A program made the translations under genes and the position numbers. Positions 1 to 8,694 of a DNA stretch of 64,000 nt are shown in pieces (within the stretch, counting starts at the first letter, position 1; each line of letters opens with the position of its first letter). Where the stretch lies: positions 248,001 to 312,000 of the forward strand of contig JACJYE010000008.1 in assembly GCA_020636255.1 (NCBI GenBank), in the 5' to 3' direction. Source of the DNA: Lewinellaceae bacterium (GTDB lineage: Bacteria > Bacteroidota > Bacteroidia > Chitinophagales > Saprospiraceae). The notes beneath the pieces are model-generated. The model had not been told where the DNA came from, made no database searches, and worked only from the letters and a program-made list of their open reading frames with translations.

Positions 1-42
1 CTTTTTTTTAGCAGTTCCCGCCCTTCCAATCTTCCAACCTCC

Positions 43-2517
43 TCAATACGGATCCACATCCACCCCTACCCTGACGCCGCTGAAGCCGGGCGAAGAAAGC
101 AGGGCATCCGTAGCGGCCTGAATGGTTTCCTTGGCGAAGCGGATCTTCTTCGCGTCCCGTTCCGTCTTGATCAGGAAGTCCAGCAGGTAAAAGCTTCTGA
201 CGCGTGAAATATAGGGCACGGCGGGCCCCATGGCCCATTCGCCGAGTTTCGACTTGAGGGCCTTCTCGAAGAGGAGGCCGGCGTCGTTGAGCACCCTGGG
301 GGTTTTGTGGCGCAGGGTAATGCGGATGATGCGGAAATAAGGGGGGTAATTGAACTGCCGGCGCTCCATCATCTCGCGGGTAAAAAACCGGGGGAAGTCG
401 TGGGCAACCACTTCGCCGATGACGGGATGAGCGGTGTTGAAGGCCTGGATGACGACTTTCCCCTGCCGGTGCTTGCGCCCTGCCCGCCCGCTCACCTGCA
501 TCATGAGCTGAAAGGCCCGCTCGCCGGCCCGAAAGTCCGGGAATTGCAGCAGCTGGTCGGCGCTGAGCACGCCGACGACCCCTACCCGCTCGAAATCGAG
601 CCCTTTGGTCACCATCTGGGTGCCGACGAGGATATCGAGGCGGCCTTCTTCGAAATCGTTGAGCAGCCTGGCATGGGCATTCTTGCCGCGCACGGTGTCC
701 AGGTCCATGCGCCCGATCCGGGCCTGGGGCAGGTAGATCTTGAGTTCGTCCTCGACCTTTTCCGTGCCGAAGCCCTTCAGCGTAAGCGTTTTGGAACCGC
801 AGGCCGGGCAGGCGTCGGGCAGTTTGGTAGTATAACCACAATAGTGGCACTTAAGGGTGTTGTGGAATTTGTGGTAGGTCAGGCTCACATCGCAGTGGAT
901 GCACTCCGAATGCCAGTCGCAGGTGGTACAACGGTAAGTAGGGGCAAAACCGCGGCGGTTCTGGAAGAGGATAGCCTGCTCGCCTCGTTCCAGGGTGGCC
1001 TTGAGCTCGTCGAGCAGGGCCGTGGTAAAATGGGACTGCAGCTTGCGCTCCTGCAGTTCCTTTTTGGCATCGGCTATGATGATCTCCGGCATTTCCAGGC
1101 CGCCGAAGCGCTCGGCTATATGCACCAGGCCGTACTTATTGCTCCTGGCGTTGTAGTAGCTCTCCAGGGAAGGGGTGGCCGTGCCCAGCAGGGTTTTGGC
1201 CCCGTGCAGGTGCGCCAGGTAGATGGCGGCATCGCGCGCATTATAGCGGGGGTTGGGGTCGTATTGCTTGTAGGAGCTGTCGTGCTCTTCGTCGACCACG
1301 ATGAGCCCCAGCTTCCGGAACGGCAGGAATAGGGCCGAACGGGCCCCCAGCACCACGGGCTTGCCCTTGAGTACGCCATCCCACATCTCGACGCGCTCGT
1401 TGTTGTTGAGCCGCGAGTGGTAGACCGCGATCTGTGCACCGAACACCTTCTGCAGCCTGCTGATGATCTGAGTGGTAAGCGCAATTTCCGGCAGGAGGTA
1501 CAACACCTGCTCGCCGCGCTGTATCGTTTCCTGGATCAGCTCGATGTATACGCGGGTCTTGCCGCTGCCGGTGACGCCGTGCAGCAGGACGACGTTTTTG
1601 GTATTAAAACTTTCGCGGATACCCGCAAGGGCCTGTTCCTGCTGGGCAGAGAGGGTGTCGGCGCCCACCGTTTCCTCTTCGTAACCGCCCAGGCGGCTGA
1701 CCTCCCGCTCATAAAGGCTGAATATCTGCTTTTTGGCCAGGGCATTGAGCACGGCAGAATCCACGCCGGCAGCCTGGTAGATATCCTGCCGGCGGATGAA
1801 TTCCTGTTTTCTCGACAGCTGTACATACGCCATCAGGGCCTCTACCTGTCGCGAAGAGCGGCTGCACAAGGCGAAAGCTTCTTCGAGCAGCGCGGGCTGC
1901 GAAGCATAGGGCTCCGCCAGGCGTACGCAGCCTACGGTCTTGGGGCTGTACTTTTCCTTGAGGCCTTCCTTGAGGTAGATGATGCGCTTGTCGAGCAAAC
2001 GGCGGATAAGCGGGTATACGGTTTTCTGCTGAAGGATGCCGCGCACGTCGGCAATGCTGATCTCATGCTGGATGCTCAGCGCTTCGGCGATGAGGTATTC
2101 CTTATCGTCCAGCCCCGAATAGTCTTCATCGAACAGAGGGCTAAGGGTGATCAGGGTCTCGCTGGCGAGCTTGAGGTTGGCGGGCAGGGCGGCGTGCATC
2201 ACTTCACCGAGGGTGCACAGGTAATAATCGGCCAGCCATTGCCAGAGCTGCAATTGCATCGCATTGATGATCGGCTCGTCGTCGACCACGGCGAGCAAAG
2301 GCTTGGGGCGGTAACCTTCAGGTGGGCGGTGGTGGATGTCGATCACCAGCGCCGTATACAATTTCGACTGCCCGAACTGTACCTCTACGCGCTTGCCGAA
2401 GCTCAGCTCCGGCACCAGGTGTTCCGGCGCCGCATAGGTGTACGGCTTGGGTAAGGCCAGCGGCAGGATGACCGTAGCATACGTTTGTGTGGCCGTGGGA
2501 TGTAAATTACTCGACAT
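43..2517 (-). CDS. priA: Primosomal protein N' (PriA), replication-restart helicase
   Basis: 824 residues, close to the usual family length. PriA is the 3'-5' DNA helicase that recognises stalled forks and starts primosome assembly. The sequence shows an N-terminal 3'BD-like domain, a Walker A motif GVTGSGKT at residues 314-321, a DEEH Walker B box at 409-412, and an eight-cysteine zinc-binding cluster between about residues 530 and 573 (CTTC, CIHC, CHYC, CPAC pairs), which is diagnostic for PriA. Helicase motifs GTATPS and QVSGRAGR are also present. The ATG start sits just behind a good Bacteroidota promoter at 2528-2559. It is transcribed alone here, away from the lipoprotein gene on its right. 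Long ORFs on the opposite strand are coding shadows. Confidence 0.97.
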   Translation of the reverse strand: MSSNLHPTATQTYATVILPLALPKPYTYAAPEHLVPELSFGKRVEVQFGQSKLYTALVIDIHHRPPEGYRPKPLLAVVDDEPIINAMQLQLWQWLADYYLCTLGEVMHAALPANLKLASETLITLSPLFDEDYSGLDDKEYLIAEALSIQHEISIADVRGILQQKTVYPLIRRLLDKRIIYLKEGLKEKYSPKTVGCVRLAEPYASQPALLEEAFALCSRSSRQVEALMAYVQLSRKQEFIRRQDIYQAAGVDSAVLNALAKKQIFSLYEREVSRLGGYEEETVGADTLSAQQEQALAGIRESFNTKNVVLLHGVTGSGKTRVYIELIQETIQRGEQVLYLLPEIALTTQIISRLQKVFGAQIAVYHSRLNNNERVEMWDGVLKGKPVVLGARSALFLPFRKLGLIVVDEEHDSSYKQYDPNPRYNARDAAIYLAHLHGAKTLLGTATPSLESYYNARSNKYGLVHIAERFGGLEMPEIIIADAKKELQERKLQSHFTTALLDELKATLERGEQAILFQNRRGFAPTYRCTTCDWHSECIHCDVSLTYHKFHNTLKCHYCGYTTKLPDACPACGSKTLTLKGFGTEKVEDELKIYLPQARIGRMDLDTVRGKNAHARLLNDFEEGRLDILVGTQMVTKGLDFERVGVVGVLSADQLLQFPDFRAGERAFQLMMQVSGRAGRKHRQGKVVIQAFNTAHPVIGEVVAHDFPRFFTREMMERRQFNYPPYFRIIRITLRHKTPRVLNDAGLLFEKALKSKLGEWAMGPAVPYISRVRSFYLLDFLIKTERDAKKIRFAKETIQAATDALLSSPGFSGVRVGVDVDPY

Positions 2518-2527
2518 CTGTATACCC

Positions 2528-2559
2528 CAAAATTATCATCTTTTTGATGAAAGGACAAA
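2528..2559 (-). promoter_or_regulatory. Bacteroidota-type promoter for priA
   Basis: On the minus strand TTTG (2556-2559) is followed by exactly 20 bases and then TAATTTTG (2528-2535), matching the TTTG-N19/20-TAnnTTTG consensus of the Bacteroidota primary sigma factor. The box ends about 10 bases before the priA ATG, so the leader would be very short. Pattern match only. Confidence 0.6.
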
Positions 2560-2612
2560 ACAATAACAACAAATCATGGAAACCGGTTCATGCCATGGGC
2601 ATCGCACAATGC

Positions 2613-3419
2613 CTAGTCTCCCGTCACGAGGTAGGCCATGCGCCATTCGTCGTTATCCTGCCGCCGGAAGCCGGCGCGGTAACCTACGGGGTAACCGATG
2701 AATTTGCCCCAGACGTAACCCTGAACGCCACCCAGGGTTTCCACCTGTATCCAGGGGTAGGATTCACCGTCGATCTCCTGGTTTTGATCCTCACTCAGCA
2801 CCAGCACGATGTTGTGGGAAATGGTTTCCAGAATGCGGCTGTTGAGGTTGGGTTGCGCCCTGAGGCGTACGCCTGCCCCTGTAATTGCGCCATAGTCAAA
2901 GGCATCGTACTTTTCCGGCCAGGTGGAAGCCACATAGGGTGCTTCGAAGTTCTTGCGCCCATCGGTAAAAGTACCGCCACCGTCCAATATCTGTTCCAGG
3001 ATGCCCCAGACCTCAAGGGTGTCGGGCTGTTTGGAATCCAGGCTCCAGGTATTGACAAATTTGGCGAAGCCGTTCTCTTCTCCAAAGCTGATGCTGATGT
3101 CCTTGGCGGTAGCATCCAGCAGGGCGAACACATCGCGGTTGTGGACGGCCCGGCGCAGCTGCTCGCGGAAAACGTAAAAAACGGTATCGAGCGGCGCCTC
3201 ATCGACGGGGTACAAATGCCCTTCGCCCCTGGGCTGGTACGCCGGCATCGAATCCGTACGGGCGGCGTAGAACTGCTGGTACAAAAGGCGCATGGAATCG
3301 CGGCTGAGCGCGGGCTTGTCTGCTGTTTCAGTTTCGCTACTATCCTGCCCGCTGCCTCCACAACTGCTCAGCAGCGGCACGACGGCCAGTATGGTAATAA
3401 AAAGGTATGCTCTCATCAT
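2613..3419 (-). CDS. Exported lipoprotein with C-terminal SH3-like domain
   Basis: 268 residues. The N-terminus has a hydrophobic signal ending in LLSSC with Cys20 as the lipidation site, then an acidic, Ser-rich spacer. The last ~90 residues (GVRLRAQPNLNSRILETI, then PWIQVETLGGVQGYVWGKFIGYP) have the layout of a bacterial SH3 (SH3b) domain: xVRxxPxxxSxI, then WxxV, then G-x-GYVxGxYI. SH3b domains commonly bind cell-wall peptides, so an envelope role is likely, but no catalytic domain is visible. It is followed by priA on the same strand with a 95-base gap that contains the priA promoter, so the two are probably separate transcripts. Confidence 0.8.
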   Translation of the reverse strand: MMRAYLFITILAVVPLLSSCGGSGQDSSETETADKPALSRDSMRLLYQQFYAARTDSMPAYQPRGEGHLYPVDEAPLDTVFYVFREQLRRAVHNRDVFALLDATAKDISISFGEENGFAKFVNTWSLDSKQPDTLEVWGILEQILDGGGTFTDGRKNFEAPYVASTWPEKYDAFDYGAITGAGVRLRAQPNLNSRILETISHNIVLVLSEDQNQEIDGESYPWIQVETLGGVQGYVWGKFIGYPVGYRAGFRRQDNDEWRMAYLVTGD

Positions 3420-3627
3420 ACAGGGTTCTTTTTGCCCCGAATTTACGAAAAGGCGTTTGCTTCCTTAGCAGATATCTGCTTTAAGAGCTGGTTGGGCCCT
3501 ACCTTCCCCTGCCCTGACAAATATCACCTGTATCTGGCGGCATTTGTCATTGACAGGAATACATCCCCCATTGAGATTGCGATTTAACACCTGTGCCATG
3601 GACTGGGAAAATGAAAAACCAAACAAT

Positions 3628-6600
3628 ATGAGGGGCATACTATATACTTCCATCCTGGCTTTGGGCCTTTGTTTTTTCTTATCCGAAATGGCCACGGCCA
3701 CCAATCCCGAGTTCTCCAATTGGATAACCAACCTTTCAGAAGGAGCCGGAGAAGCGCCGCTCGGCATCGACGATTCGCAGCCGGAGATCGCCGTTACCGG
3801 GAATACCGTGCATTTGCTCTGGCTGAATTTCAACATCAATAACGGATTGACGAACCTGTATTACCGGCGGTCGGTTGACGGCGGGATAAGCTGGCAGCCG
3901 AAAATATTGCTGGTATCGAGTAATGCTTTCGACAGCGACAGAACCCACCGCAGACTGTTCGTCTACGGCAATTACGTACATATTGCGGCCATCAAAAGAA
4001 ACCCGGATAACAACGACTACGTGCTGGTTTATTACCGCTCCACAAACGGAGGAGCCGCTTTTGAGGCCCCGAAGGATATCTATTCCGTTCCCAATGAGCT
4101 GAAATACCTTCGGGCCAGCGGCGACGGCAGCAAGGTAAACCTGGCCGTTGTATGGGGCTGCCACTATTGCGGCGTTACCCAGGCCGTGCACTTTTTCCAC
4201 TCCGACGACAATGGCGCTACCTTCACCGACAAGGTAGCCTCCGGTGATTATACCCCTCGCACTCTGAGCCATTGGGACGTGCGCACCGCTGGCAGCAGGA
4301 TATACTTCTACTACCTTCAGGCCATTGGCCCGTGGTACAATTACGACAACGAGCTCCACTTTGTAAGCTCCCAGGACGACGGCAACAGCTTTTCCGATGT
4401 ATTAATATCGACACCAGCCCAAAGCGGCCAGCACCACACTTTTTTCAACATGGACTACAACTGGGGTTATACCGCTAAAATAGCAAACGACGGCAGCCGC
4501 GTTGCCATGATATGGGCAGGGTGGAACGAACAGAACCAAAGTACCATATTCGTTGCCGTCTCCAATGACAGCGGACAGAGTTTTGCCGAAGCCAGGGCGC
4601 TGGCCACCGATATCAATGTGTTACAGGCCGGGCTGGAGACCATCGCCATCAATGGCGATGAGGTCTATGCCTGTTATGTCAAAACGGACTCCCGCATGTT
4701 TGTCGCCAAATCCACCGACGGCGGATCCACTTTTTCCGAAGCCTACGAATATACTCAGCCCGACAACTACCACGTGCGGGGCATGTGGCAGCCCGTGCTG
4801 CTTGCCAACCCGGCGGGCAGCGGGGCCATACTGGTGGCTCCGGGGCCCGTAGTAGGCTTTTTATCCCCGGAAAGCGATGCCTTCAGCCCGCTTTACGTGG
4901 GCAACTGGTCGCTGGGCGCTCAATACACGGCTGCCGCTATGGGCGAAAACGGGCAGCTGCACATAACCTACTCAGGGGGGCGCGCCTGGCTGGAAACCGG
5001 CGTATTCACGGATTACGACATCTTCTACCGCCGCCTCAACCCCGGCTACCAACCCACAGCAACGGATAACCTGGCTTTGCAACTGGGCGTGACGCCCAAC
5101 CCGGGCAACGGCTCGGGTTACGAACGCTTCGACAATATGGCCATACCGCTGCATGACAACCTGGTATTCAGCCAGGCCATGTCCATCGAATTGCTCCTGA
5201 AACCCGAAAACAACAACACTGGGAGGATACTGACTCAGCTGACCGGCGCCAGCTGGAACGCCTGGGATCCCAGTTCTTTCCAGCTCTGGACGGACGGCTA
5301 TGACCCCGAGCACCTGTTATGCGGCATCGTAACCGAAACCGGCCCCTACGTATTAAGCGCTTACATCAGGGATAATTACTGGAACCATATTGCCATCACC
5401 TATGCCGATAATGGGGAAGGCGGCAACTTCCGCCTGTACGTCAACGGGAAAATTGCCGCTCAGGCCACCGCTACGGGTGCACTGAAAACGGATGTTGCCA
5501 ACTGGTACCTCGGCGCTACCAATGATTCCGAATTTTATGCCTTTACAGGTAAAGTCGACGAATTGCGGTTCTGGAATATCCAGCTAAGCCAGGAGGACAT
5601 CAAAGCGCGCAAGTTCACCACGCTTGAAGGTAGTGAGGCCGGATTACAGGCCTATTATTCCTTCGACGAAATATCTGAAACCGGCCAGGTGGCCGACCTG
5701 AGCGGCCACGGAAATACAGGGTATCTGATGTATGTCGAATCGACGGCGGATAACCCGATACGGGACCTGCAGGTGAAGTTCAGCTATACCCAGCAGGCCA
5801 TATCATTTTACTTTACCCCTCAGGCACTGGAAAGCGAATTTCATGAATGGGATTTTGGGGACGGCGACACTACACACCTGGCCAACCCGGCCCACAGTTA
5901 CGATGCGCCCGGCGATTATGAAGTATGTCTCAGCGTGTTCGCAGGCAGTAACTACGATACCTACTGTGAAACGGTGAGCGTAAAGGGGATCAGCCACATA
6001 TATCCCACTTTCGGTGGAAATAACGGCGGTATCACCCTCTACATTTATGGAGGCGGGTTCGCGGAAAACAGCACGGCCGTGCTGCACAAGGCCGGCGAAC
6101 CGGATATCATCGCGGTGAAGAACATTCTCACGGAAGGGTGCCTCACTGCGGTTTTTGCGCTCGAAGAAGAGCCGCTGGGCCAATGGGATGTCATCGTACA
6201 GTCAGGCAGCGGCCAGCAGGCCCTGCCTTCCGCCTTTACCATGCAGGCAGCCCAGCCCCCTCAGCCGTGGGTGAGTTACAACGGAGGCGGCACCATCCTC
6301 AAAGGGCGCTGGACGCCGCAAACCCTCACCATAGGCAATAGCTCCAACAGAGACGCTTATGGCGTCATGCTCTGGGTGCTGGTGCCCGACGCTCCCGGCG
6401 TGCAGGTGGAGTTCCTCAACCTGAACCTGGAAAAGCCTCAGCTGGCCATCGATAATGGCTGGAGCGATGAGCTGGACGCCATCGGCGAATACATCGTAGT
6501 AGACAGCCTGTTCGACCGGCCGTCTGGCGAGCGGCTTTATCCTTTATATTTCCCCTATTTGCCGGCGCAATCGTCGCTCAACATCAGCCTGCGGGTCAAA

Positions 6601-8130
6601 ACGGACGGCCTGGAAAGCTTTCCCATCCGCACCTTTGTCAGCCCGCCTTTTTACCAGAGCCCGCTGTCACCCTACGTGCAGGCCTGTATAACGTTTGCCA
6701 TAGCCAAAGCCATCGCCAAGGCAGGCATCGGCTTTATACCCGGCGGCACCTGCCTGCTCAGCGCCTTTTCCATAACATCCAATATCGTAGAAGGCGACCC
6801 ACCTACGCCCTCGGCTTTTGAAAACCTGGATACACGCCATGCCGGATGGAACATCGGCACAGCCCTGCTCGAGTGCGGGTTGAGCGTAGCTTCGCTGCCC
6901 TTAGGAGGGGTAATGAACGCCATCACCTCCGCCGTTGATGGGGCTCAGGAAACCGAGGACTGCAAAAAAGGCTTCTGGCCGTCGCCTTTTTCCATTTTAC
7001 AGATCCTCTACTACCCGGCTTCCTCGCGTGACCCCAACGCGAAATACGGGCCTCAGGGGTTCGGCAGCCTGAACTATATAAACGACTACGGCAGGCTGGC
7101 CTACAAAGTCAGCTTTGAGAACAAAGCCGATGCGACGGCGCCTGCACAGGAGGTATTCATTGCCGACACGCTGGATATGACGAGGCTCGACCTGGAGGAA
7201 TTCACCTTCGGCCCCATCAGCTTTGGCGATACCATCCTCTACCCTGCCCCCGGCTTTACGGATTTCGCACGCGATGTAGACCTTCGGCCTGAAAAGAACC
7301 TGATCGTCCGCATCCAGGGCAGCCTCGACAAGGCACAGGGCGTTCTGCAGTGGCATTTCACATCGCTCGACCCCGCCACCATGGCGCTTACCGCCGACCC
7401 CCTCGGGGGCTTCCTCCCCCCCAACCTCGACAGCCCGGAAGGCGAAGGGTTTGTCACCTATTCTATCGGGCTGAAGCCTGGCATCCAGCACGGAGAATCG
7501 GCCCGCAACAGGGCAAGCATCGTGTTTGACGTCAACGAGCCCATACTGACCAATGAATACCTCAACACTTTCGACCTGTTGCCTCCTGAATCGGAACTCA
7601 GCGTGCAAACCACCGCTGTTGATTCCGTATTCACCTTACAGATAACCGGCGCCGACCAGGGCTCCGGCATCAGGAACTTTGAAGTAATGGTTTCAGTGAA
7701 TGGTGGCGACTATCACATCTGGCAAAGTACATCCGAGAACAACCTCGCTTTTGCCGGTGAATATGGCAACCATTACGAGCTTTATGTCACGGCCATCGAT
7801 AGCGTAGGCCACAGAGAACCGTTCTCTGGAGTTCCTGATGCGGCGGTGGACATTGTTTCCGGCATTACGGGCCGACGCCCTGCCGGGCTGCAGATCTACC
7901 CCAACCCAGCTTCTGAAGAATTGTATGTACAGTTTGGGGAAAAATACAATGGCCGCCGGCTGCTGGCTGTCTATAGCCAATTAGGCCAGTTGGTGAAAAC
8001 CGTATCTTTCGCTGAAGGGCCTTCAGCCACGAGTATTGTGCTGGATATTAAGGATCTGAAACCGGGAGTATACAGCCTCGTACTCCAAACGGACGAGGGT
8101 GTTTGGGCTGAGCGGTTTGTAAAAAGATAG
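3628..8130 (+). CDS. Large T9SS-secreted multidomain protein (sialidase-like repeats, LamG, PKD, IPT/TIG)
   Basis: About 1,500 residues from the ATG at 3628, chosen because it begins a clean signal peptide (MRGILYTSILALGLCFFLS); in-frame upstream starts at 3544 (TTG) and 3598 would put a charged stretch in front. Domains in order: BNR/sialidase-like repeats with SxDxGxTF motifs (about residues 40-480), a concanavalin/LamG-type domain (about 500-690), a PKD domain (WDFGDGDTT...HSY), an IPT/TIG fold, a long region containing the Bacteroidota module that begins DPNAKYGPQGFG and ends with FDVNEPILTNEYLNT, and a C-terminal T9SS type A domain (LQIYPNPASEELYVQF ... RFVKR). It is an outer-surface or released protein; a carbohydrate-binding or adhesin role is inferred, and no catalytic sialidase residues could be assigned. 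Confidence 0.9.
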   Translation: MRGILYTSILALGLCFFLSEMATATNPEFSNWITNLSEGAGEAPLGIDDSQPEIAVTGNTVHLLWLNFNINNGLTNLYYRRSVDGGISWQPKILLVSSNAFDSDRTHRRLFVYGNYVHIAAIKRNPDNNDYVLVYYRSTNGGAAFEAPKDIYSVPNELKYLRASGDGSKVNLAVVWGCHYCGVTQAVHFFHSDDNGATFTDKVASGDYTPRTLSHWDVRTAGSRIYFYYLQAIGPWYNYDNELHFVSSQDDGNSFSDVLISTPAQSGQHHTFFNMDYNWGYTAKIANDGSRVAMIWAGWNEQNQSTIFVAVSNDSGQSFAEARALATDINVLQAGLETIAINGDEVYACYVKTDSRMFVAKSTDGGSTFSEAYEYTQPDNYHVRGMWQPVLLANPAGSGAILVAPGPVVGFLSPESDAFSPLYVGNWSLGAQYTAAAMGENGQLHITYSGGRAWLETGVFTDYDIFYRRLNPGYQPTATDNLALQLGVTPNPGNGSGYERFDNMAIPLHDNLVFSQAMSIELLLKPENNNTGRILTQLTGASWNAWDPSSFQLWTDGYDPEHLLCGIVTETGPYVLSAYIRDNYWNHIAITYADNGEGGNFRLYVNGKIAAQATATGALKTDVANWYLGATNDSEFYAFTGKVDELRFWNIQLSQEDIKARKFTTLEGSEAGLQAYYSFDEISETGQVADLSGHGNTGYLMYVESTADNPIRDLQVKFSYTQQAISFYFTPQALESEFHEWDFGDGDTTHLANPAHSYDAPGDYEVCLSVFAGSNYDTYCETVSVKGISHIYPTFGGNNGGITLYIYGGGFAENSTAVLHKAGEPDIIAVKNILTEGCLTAVFALEEEPLGQWDVIVQSGSGQQALPSAFTMQAAQPPQPWVSYNGGGTILKGRWTPQTLTIGNSSNRDAYGVMLWVLVPDAPGVQVEFLNLNLEKPQLAIDNGWSDELDAIGEYIVVDSLFDRPSGERLYPLYFPYLPAQSSLNISLRVKTDGLESFPIRTFVSPPFYQSPLSPYVQACITFAIAKAIAKAGIGFIPGGTCLLSAFSITSNIVEGDPPTPSAFENLDTRHAGWNIGTALLECGLSVASLPLGGVMNAITSAVDGAQETEDCKKGFWPSPFSILQILYYPASSRDPNAKYGPQGFGSLNYINDYGRLAYKVSFENKADATAPAQEVFIADTLDMTRLDLEEFTFGPISFGDTILYPAPGFTDFARDVDLRPEKNLIVRIQGSLDKAQGVLQWHFTSLDPATMALTADPLGGFLPPNLDSPEGEGFVTYSIGLKPGIQHGESARNRASIVFDVNEPILTNEYLNTFDLLPPESELSVQTTAVDSVFTLQITGADQGSGIRNFEVMVSVNGGDYHIWQSTSENNLAFAGEYGNHYELYVTAIDSVGHREPFSGVPDAAVDIVSGITGRRPAGLQIYPNPASEELYVQFGEKYNGRRLLAVYSQLGQLVKTVSFAEGPSATSIVLDIKDLKPGVYSLVLQTDEGVWAERFVKR

Positions 8131-8154
8131 CGTAGAACTTGTTTGTATCCTGGC

Positions 8155-8670
8155 TTACAGGTTACTTCCGTATAACATCAGCTCTTCCGGGTCGTTGGGC
8201 AGGTTGGCCATACGTTCGAACCGGAGCCCGATCTTTTCCAGCAATTTTATGGAAGCGCTGTTGGTGGGCAAGGTAATCGCTACGATGCGCGGTATCTTCA
8301 GGCTGTTGCGGGCATGGTCCATCACAGCCGACGCGGCTTCGAACGCATACCCCTGGCCCATGTACTGCGGGAGCAATGCAAAACCGATATCGACGTCTTC
8401 CAGCCCGGGCCTTCGGATCAGGCCACACAGGCCGATGGGGATGTCATCCTGTCCTTTAAGGGCCATCACATACAGGCCGAAGCCGTTTTCCGTATAACCT
8501 TTGATGATCCGTTCCGAAGCATAGGCCTGCGCGGCGGCGATCGTTTTTACGCCGCGGTCACCGATGTTCTGCAGCCAGCCGGGGCTGTTCAGCAACTCCA
8601 GGAGGAAAGCAGCGTCATCGGGCGTGAGTAGCCGGAGGGAAATGCGTGGTGTGGCGATCACTACGTTCAT
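8155..8670 (-). CDS. GNAT family N-acetyltransferase (RimJ/RimL-like)
   Basis: 171 residues with the RimL-type pattern: TPRISLRLLTPDDAAFLLEL at the N-terminus, an acetyl-CoA loop around QYMGQGYAFEA (Q/R-x-x-G-x-G/A), and the tail LPTNSASIKLLEKIGLRFE typical of this family. It transfers an acetyl group from acetyl-CoA to a protein N-terminus or small amine; the substrate cannot be told. The gene lies only 24 bases behind the GH57/DUF3536 gene on the same strand, so the two are likely co-transcribed. Confidence 0.9.
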   Translation of the reverse strand: MNVVIATPRISLRLLTPDDAAFLLELLNSPGWLQNIGDRGVKTIAAAQAYASERIIKGYTENGFGLYVMALKGQDDIPIGLCGLIRRPGLEDVDIGFALLPQYMGQGYAFEAASAVMDHARNSLKIPRIVAITLPTNSASIKLLEKIGLRFERMANLPNDPEELMLYGSNL

Positions 8671-8694
8671 GCTGTCGAATGTTTTACGAGCCCA

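Noticed and set aside
3544..3627. Upstream TTG/ATG starts for the large T9SS protein
   Set aside because: They add charged residues in front of a clean signal peptide; the ATG at 3628 is preferred.
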